A stretch of DNA of 34,070 nucleotides from Thermodesulfobacteriota bacterium (GTDB lineage Bacteria; Desulfobacterota; Anaeroferrophillalia; Anaeroferrophillales; Tharpellaceae). Under the pieces are notes generated by a model. That model had not been told where the DNA came from. It did no database searches and was given only the letters and a program-made list of their open reading frames with translations. Positions 29,304 through 34,070 of the stretch are shown piece after piece. Where the stretch lies: positions 1 to 34,070 of the forward strand of contig JANTGZ010000015.1 of NCBI GenBank assembly GCA_024762675.1, read 5' to 3'. The position numbers were made by a program, and so were the translations under genes. The first letter of the stretch is position 1. Each line of letters begins with the position of its first letter.

Positions 29304-31316
29304 TCAATTAAAACCGAACAACAGACCTGATTGATAAAAAATAAAGCTGGCCAGCCAGGCAATAGCAAGGCCGGAAACCAGGCTGATAAGGGTAATCCTG
29401 AGGGATCGTGATTCCGACCAAATGGCGGCAATGGTGGCCACACATGGGGTGTAAAGCAGGCAGAAGATCATAAAACTGATGCTCTGCATCTGGGTGATAT
29501 GGCTGCTCATCAGTCCGGCCAGGTCGGTCCCGCCATAGATAACAGCCAGGCTTCCAACAACGATCTCCTTGGCAATAAAACCAAAAATCAAGGCTATGGT
29601 TTCCTGCCAGCCAATTCCCAGCGGTTGAAAAACCGGTGCAAGTATCTGTCCCAGTTGTCCGGCCCAGGTTGCGGCACTGGCTGGTGGAACATTTGTGGGC
29701 ATGTGGATAAGCAACCAGACAATTAATACCCCGGCTATGATCAGCGGAGCTGCCCGGGAGAGAAAATCTTTCATTTCATACCAGCTTCGCAGACCGACAC
29801 TGCGCAGGGTCGGAAATCGATAGGGAGGTATCTCCATGATAAAAGGTTCCGGTGTACCGCCGATATGAAAAAGTTTGAGCACAAAACCGGAAAGGATAAC
29901 AGCAACAAAACTGCAGCCATAGAGGGATAAAATAATCCATGGTGCAATTGCCGAAGTAAAAAATATGGCTGTAAGAAAGACAAAGATCTGTAATCGGGCT
30001 GTACAGAGAGTAAAGGGAATAAGGAGCATGGTAAGAATGCGACTATAGCTGTTACTCATGACTCGGGTTCCCATTACAGCGGGAACATTGCAGCCATAGC
30101 CAAGCAGAATAGAGATAAAGGCTTTGCCATCCAGGCCGAGTCGATGCATGAGTCTATCCATAAGAAATGCCACCCGGGCCATGTAGCCGCTGTCTTCAAT
30201 CAGGGACATGAAGAAAAAAAAGAGGGCAATTATAGGGAGAAAGGAGGTGACCACTGCTATCCCTTGCCAGATACCGTCAAAAAGAAAACTCTGCAACCCG
30301 GCGGGTAGAGAGAGAACCATGAATTGACTGAAAAGCCAACTTCCGGCTCTGTCAAAAGCCACGGAAAGGATCTCCTGCAGCGGAGCTCCCAGACCATAGA
30401 CTCCTTGAAAAAGCAGGAACATAAGCATAATAAAGATGGGCAGTCCAAAGAAACGGTGGAGAAAAATGTGGTCCAGTCGACTGTTTAGCTTATCCTCAAT
30501 GATCGGCTGCTCACCGAGAACCTCCATGGCAAGTCCCCGGGCAGCGTTAAAACGGCAACCGGCACAAACTACAGGGAAGCTTGTCTGAAGGGATTGTTTT
30601 AGGCGGCGCTGCCATTTTTTGGTTAGTGCTGCCACCTTTTCATTGCTTGTCCACTGGTTCTGGTTCTCTGCTTCCAGCATCCGCATGGCAAGAAAGGTAT
30701 GATCAAGGCGAGTATCAATACTTGACTTACCAATGGCTTCGGTGATTTGGAAAAAGGCCTTTTCCAGAAGTGGGGGACAGGATATATGAGGAATTCTTGT
30801 TTTTTCAGGATGTTTAATGATTTCGTAAAGAGCCTCTTTAAGATCAGGTAAACCCTCACCGGTTTTTGCTGATAATTCTATAACCGGTACCCCAAGATGC
30901 AGGGCCAGGGCCTTAAGGTCAAGTGTTATTCCCCGCCGTCTGGTTTCATCTATCATATTTACGGCTACTACCATGGGTAGAGCGCTGGCGGCCATCTGCA
31001 GGGTTAATCCCAGTCCTCTTTGCAAATTACCAGCATCAAGCACATTCAGAATAATATTGGGTGGTGAGTTGAGTAAATAATCGCGCACCACCTGTTCCTC
31101 TTCGGTAACCGGAGAGAGGGCATAAGTCCCGGGCAGATCAATCAGGGTGACGATATATTCCCCTAGAGAAAAGATGCCGCTTTTTTGCTCAACAGAGACT
31201 CCCGGCCAGTTACCCGTGGACTGGCTGGAGCCGGTGAGAAGATTAAAAAGAGTGGTCTTTCCTGAATTTGGAATGGAAGCCAGGGCAATAGTGACCGGTT
31301 CAGCTGTTGGATTCAT
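29304..31316 (-). CDS. feoB: Ferrous iron transporter FeoB
   Basis: 670 aa; G1 'ASIPNSGKTTLFNLLTG', 'LIDLPGTYAL', membrane core 'LLGYGCNVPAVMGTRVMSN'. Confidence 0.95.
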   Translation of the reverse strand: MNPTAEPVTIALASIPNSGKTTLFNLLTGSSQSTGNWPGVSVEQKSGIFSLGEYIVTLIDLPGTYALSPVTEEEQVVRDYLLNSPPNIILNVLDAGNLQRGLGLTLQMAASALPMVVAVNMIDETRRRGITLDLKALALHLGVPVIELSAKTGEGLPDLKEALYEIIKHPEKTRIPHISCPPLLEKAFFQITEAIGKSSIDTRLDHTFLAMRMLEAENQNQWTSNEKVAALTKKWQRRLKQSLQTSFPVVCAGCRFNAARGLAMEVLGEQPIIEDKLNSRLDHIFLHRFFGLPIFIMLMFLLFQGVYGLGAPLQEILSVAFDRAGSWLFSQFMVLSLPAGLQSFLFDGIWQGIAVVTSFLPIIALFFFFMSLIEDSGYMARVAFLMDRLMHRLGLDGKAFISILLGYGCNVPAVMGTRVMSNSYSRILTMLLIPFTLCTARLQIFVFLTAIFFTSAIAPWIILSLYGCSFVAVILSGFVLKLFHIGGTPEPFIMEIPPYRFPTLRSVGLRSWYEMKDFLSRAAPLIIAGVLIVWLLIHMPTNVPPASAATWAGQLGQILAPVFQPLGIGWQETIALIFGFIAKEIVVGSLAVIYGGTDLAGLMSSHITQMQSISFMIFCLLYTPCVATIAAIWSESRSLRITLISLVSGLAIAWLASFIFYQSGLLFGFN

Positions 31317-31794
31317 GGTTGATCACCTCGACAATGATCTTTTTTGCTTCACCCTGACCAAGGGAAACCTGTCTGTCCGTATCAACAAGGCGGATCTGTA
31401 TGGGTCTAACCCCAGCTTCTCTGATCTGGATGAGGCCTTCTTCCTGGAGCCCCGCAGCTGCCATACGCTGCTGAAAAGTCTTACCTCCCCGTAGATCACG
31501 GATCATATAGGTCCGTCCTTTCGCCACCAGCTCAGAGATAAGGGGCATGGCTACCGGCTCACAGTTCATGGCTGCAACCTCCTGCTGGCGCAGGGCAAAG
31601 CTCTGGCCCTGACCGTCGTTTACCTCAATGGTGCCGCCAAGGGGCGCAACCCGGATAATTCGCAGGTGAGTGCCTGGTAAAATTCCCATCTGGGCCAATC
31701 GCTGGGCGGTTTTATCATCAGATCCCAAAGAGCGGATAATGCATTCACTCTGGGCCAGCAAGGCAGACACCGGTATGTGTTGAGCACTGGTCAT
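31300..31794 (-). CDS. feoA: FeoA-domain protein with two tandem FeoA domains
   Basis: ATG at 31794 (MTSAQHIPVSALL) with AGGAG RBS; two repeats 'RLAQMGILPGTHLRIIRVAPLGGTIEV' and 'RMAAAGLQEEGLIQIREAGVRPIQIRL'; overlaps feoB by 17 bp. Confidence 0.88.
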   Translation of the reverse strand: MTSAQHIPVSALLAQSECIIRSLGSDDKTAQRLAQMGILPGTHLRIIRVAPLGGTIEVNDGQGQSFALRQQEVAAMNCEPVAMPLISELVAKGRTYMIRDLRGGKTFQQRMAAAGLQEEGLIQIREAGVRPIQIRLVDTDRQVSLGQGEAKKIIVEVINHESNS

Positions 31795-31966
31795 ATATTC
31801 TCCTGTTATTCTTTTTGTTTTTATTGAAGGGTGTTGCAATGCAGTCAAATTTCAAATTGACAAAGCATTCTGCAACCATAAAACAGACCAGCATAACAAC
31901 TGTGAATATACAATGCAGTATAATCCTCCGCAAAAGAATGTCAAATTTATCTTTCGAAAACTGATC

Positions 31967-32608
31967 TTATTTTACCCCCTTGATTAAAACAAAAGCACCC
32001 TTTCCAAAGCCATCCAGAATGGTTTTTGGTAATTCTCCAGCAATAAGAGTCTGTCTGATTTTTTCGATCACAAAGCCCGCTTCTTGGAGATGTTTCAGCA
32101 CCTCTTGAGTAGAGAAAAAGGTAGCATCTTTGTAAAATTTACTTATTTCTCTTTTACCCGCATATTGTCTGCCAAGTTCGCTTTCTTTGTCTACAAATCC
32201 TACAATGATGCACCCACTAGGATTTAATACCCTGAACGCCTCTCTGAAAGACTTGATGACATCATCAACAAAACAGATGGTTGTTACCATCAGTACAAAA
32301 TCAAATCTGCCATCAGAAAAAGGCAACTCTTCCGCTACGCCGGGATAAACGTTGATGCCCTGCATTCTAGCTTTGATTGCCATCTTTTCTGATGGCTCAA
32401 CTCCGATTTTTATTCCAAGTGGTGCTGCGAATTTGCCGGAGCCGACACCCACTTCCACACCTTTTGCTCCAGGCGGAGGAATAAGCTGGCGGATTGCTTC
32501 CAATTCAGCTTCATACAGATCAATGTTTTTCTTGAACCATTCGTCATATGCATCGCTGTGTTTTTCAAATGGCTCTATTTTTGGCATACGATACTCCACG
32601 ATGGCCAT
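31967..32608 (-). CDS. SAM-dependent class I methyltransferase
   Basis: 213 aa; 'GVEVGVGSGKFAAPLGIKIGVEPSEKMAIKARMQGINVYPGVAEELPFSDGRFDFVLMVTTICFVDDV'. Confidence 0.9.
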   Translation of the reverse strand: MAIVEYRMPKIEPFEKHSDAYDEWFKKNIDLYEAELEAIRQLIPPPGAKGVEVGVGSGKFAAPLGIKIGVEPSEKMAIKARMQGINVYPGVAEELPFSDGRFDFVLMVTTICFVDDVIKSFREAFRVLNPSGCIIVGFVDKESELGRQYAGKREISKFYKDATFFSTQEVLKHLQEAGFVIEKIRQTLIAGELPKTILDGFGKGAFVLIKGVK

Positions 32609-32700
32609 GTCGGTGGAGCTTCACTTTTATATTCCATGAAATAGTCTCCCTTCAACAGAATGGTTCGTACCAATTTACTGCTGACGACCTTTTTTTATTT

Positions 32701-33138
32701 TTAAGTTAGTTGGCTACGTACCCAGCTGATGATAGTTGTACTGTTAATTGCTCCAGATTGACGAGATTTCTCAATGCCGCCGACAAAGATAATCATGGTT
32801 GGGATGGAACGGATACCAAACTGCCCTCCGAGATTCTGCTGGGATTCGGTATCTACCTTTGCCAGCCGCACATGGGGTTCGAGCTGACCTGCGGCTTCGA
32901 CAAAGGCCGGTGCCATCATTTTACATGGTCCGCACCAAGGCGCCCAGAAATCAACGAGTAGAGGAATATCATTACGGGTGAGGTGTTTTTTGAAATTGCT
33001 TTCGGTTAATTCTACAGGCTGACCGGTAAAAAGGGGTTGAGCGCACTTTCCGCATTGCGGGTTATCGGCAAGTCGCGAGACAAGAATCCGATTGACGACC
33101 CCACAGTGAGGACAAACCAAGTGTTTTAGATCATTCAT
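32701..33138 (-). CDS. trxC: Thioredoxin 2 (TrxC-like, zinc-finger N-terminus)
   Basis: Start MNDLKHLVCPHCG at 33138 (GGAGGATGGTAAA-ATG); CPHC/CGKC knuckles plus active site WAPWCGPCK. Confidence 0.9.
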   Translation of the reverse strand: MNDLKHLVCPHCGVVNRILVSRLADNPQCGKCAQPLFTGQPVELTESNFKKHLTRNDIPLLVDFWAPWCGPCKMMAPAFVEAAGQLEPHVRLAKVDTESQQNLGGQFGIRSIPTMIIFVGGIEKSRQSGAINSTTIISWVRSQLT

Positions 33139-33139
33139 T

Positions 33140-33905
33140 TTACCATCCTCCAAGATAGCCGATCAGCCCCAAGACCAGGCCGACAGCAAAGTTGATAAGT
33201 TTTATTTTTAGAAAGTCATTTCGGGATTCAGCCAGCAGGGGCAGCATACCATGACCATCCTGTACTACGGAACTGGCTAGAAAAATGCTTAAAGGGATCG
33301 TGCCTTCGGCATAAAGGGTAAGAAAGATCAGGTGTGTGGTCCAGATTCAGGAATGAGTCCCACCAGGCAGGCCACCAGCAGCACAATAAACTGTTTTTTC
33401 TGCAGCCATACCTCAAGCTGGAGGTGATTCAGTAGTAAGTGCATTAACAACAGGGTGCCGAATGTCCAGAGAAACACCCTCGGTACATGGTTTCTGACCA
33501 CATGTTTCCAGAGGTGCTCCTCCAGAAAATGATCCGGTACGGTGGAGACGATAAACAGGGCAGTGGAGGAAACAATAACCAGGGTAACTCGTATCCAGTT
33601 CCATATTGACGGCCCCAATTCCTCAGTAATGATCTTAAAAAGAAATAATGATAAGGATAAACAGAGAATCCCACGGGATGAAGAACAATGACGCCATTGC
33701 TCCTTGAGCTCTCCCCAGGGGAAACAGTGACAACTCTCCTCCTCATGGAGGTCAAATTCATGGTTGCAGGCAACAAGTTTGTCCATTTTTTTAGAAAACA
33801 ACATATCGGTTGAAAAGCCTGCAACAAGACCGATAAAAAACAGGCTCATGAAAACCAGAGGCGCTTGTTTTGGAATTAGTGACAGCATGATAAATGACTC
33901 GTCAC
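33140..33905 (-). pseudogene. Putative manganese transporter (ArsP_2-like) fragment: 5'-truncated and frameshifted
   Basis: 'LATSGDESFIMLSLIPKQAPLVFM...' to 'LVGLIPESGPH', then frameshift; removing one AC from CCACACACCTGATC (about 33334-33344) restores '...GPHLIFLTLYAEGTIPLSIFLASSVVQDGHGMLPLLAESRNDFLKIKLINFAVGLVLGLIGYLGGW*' ending at 33140. Confidence 0.7.
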
Positions 33906-33911
33906 CACTGG

Positions 33912-34070
33912 TGGCAAGCCATCTGCCGCATTTTTGAAGGTCATGGCCCGGGCCAGGCGCACACATTTCTAAATTGTAACATCAGAGGCCATCCGCATAC
34001 CACCCAGGGCCGGATCAGCCGCCGTATTATCGACCACCAGTACGGCTTTTAAATCAAGGTCGGGCTGATA
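33912..34070 (-). pseudogene. Glu/Leu/Phe/Val dehydrogenase fragment with in-frame TAG
   Basis: Minus-strand translation YQPDLDLKAVLVVDNTAADPALGGMRMASDVTI-TAG-KCVRLARAMTFKNAADGLP; matches the ELFV dehydrogenase dimerisation-domain pattern; sequence upstream lies outside the window. Confidence 0.7.

Noticed and set aside
33228-33827. Alternative-frame ORFs (62, 63, 127 aa) at the right end
   Set aside because: Off-frame readings of the putative Mn transporter; the in-frame transporter peptides explain the region.

Overview
The window looks like a chromosomal segment of a sulfate-reducer-like (deltaproteobacterial) genome; this taxonomic guess is inference only. Main content, left to right: (1) two overlapping DUF3857/transglutaminase-like genes (minus); (2) a DsrE-like small protein, followed by an intergenic region with a tight DnaA-box-like cluster and an AT-rich tract; (3) a Ste24-type M48 protease and a cupin protein; (4) a MacB/DevABC-type exporter operon (ATPase, FtsX-like permease, HlyD adaptor); (5) a degraded transposase, a small conserved protein, Pcm, slipin, a truncated Lon-like gene, a CPA2/KefB-type antiporter, a GNAT and a YefM/YoeB module; (6) a debris zone with a GrdA-like fragment carrying an in-frame UGA and an Mrp fragment; (7) a roughly 10.5 kb minus-strand gene train: PAS histidine kinase - cbpA - cbpM - CPA2 antiporter - CBS protein - atpDCQRBEFAG (N-type, probably Na+-linked ATPase); (8) a zinc-ribbon mini-gene with an in-frame TAG; (9) a split DUF318-like permease with feoB and a two-domain feoA, bracketed by a degenerate copy of a methyltransferase 3' end; (10) a TrxC-like thioredoxin and a frameshifted, 5'-truncated putative Mn transporter fused to a Glu/Leu dehydrogenase fragment. 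The most interesting points are the extended N-ATPase operon, the DnaA-box-like cluster, the UGA/UAG-interrupted reading frames, and repeated evidence of gene truncation and illegitimate joining. I did not find anything I can firmly call an undescribed system. The histidine kinase/chaperone/antiporter/CBS/N-ATPase locus is the best candidate for a poorly described functional unit.
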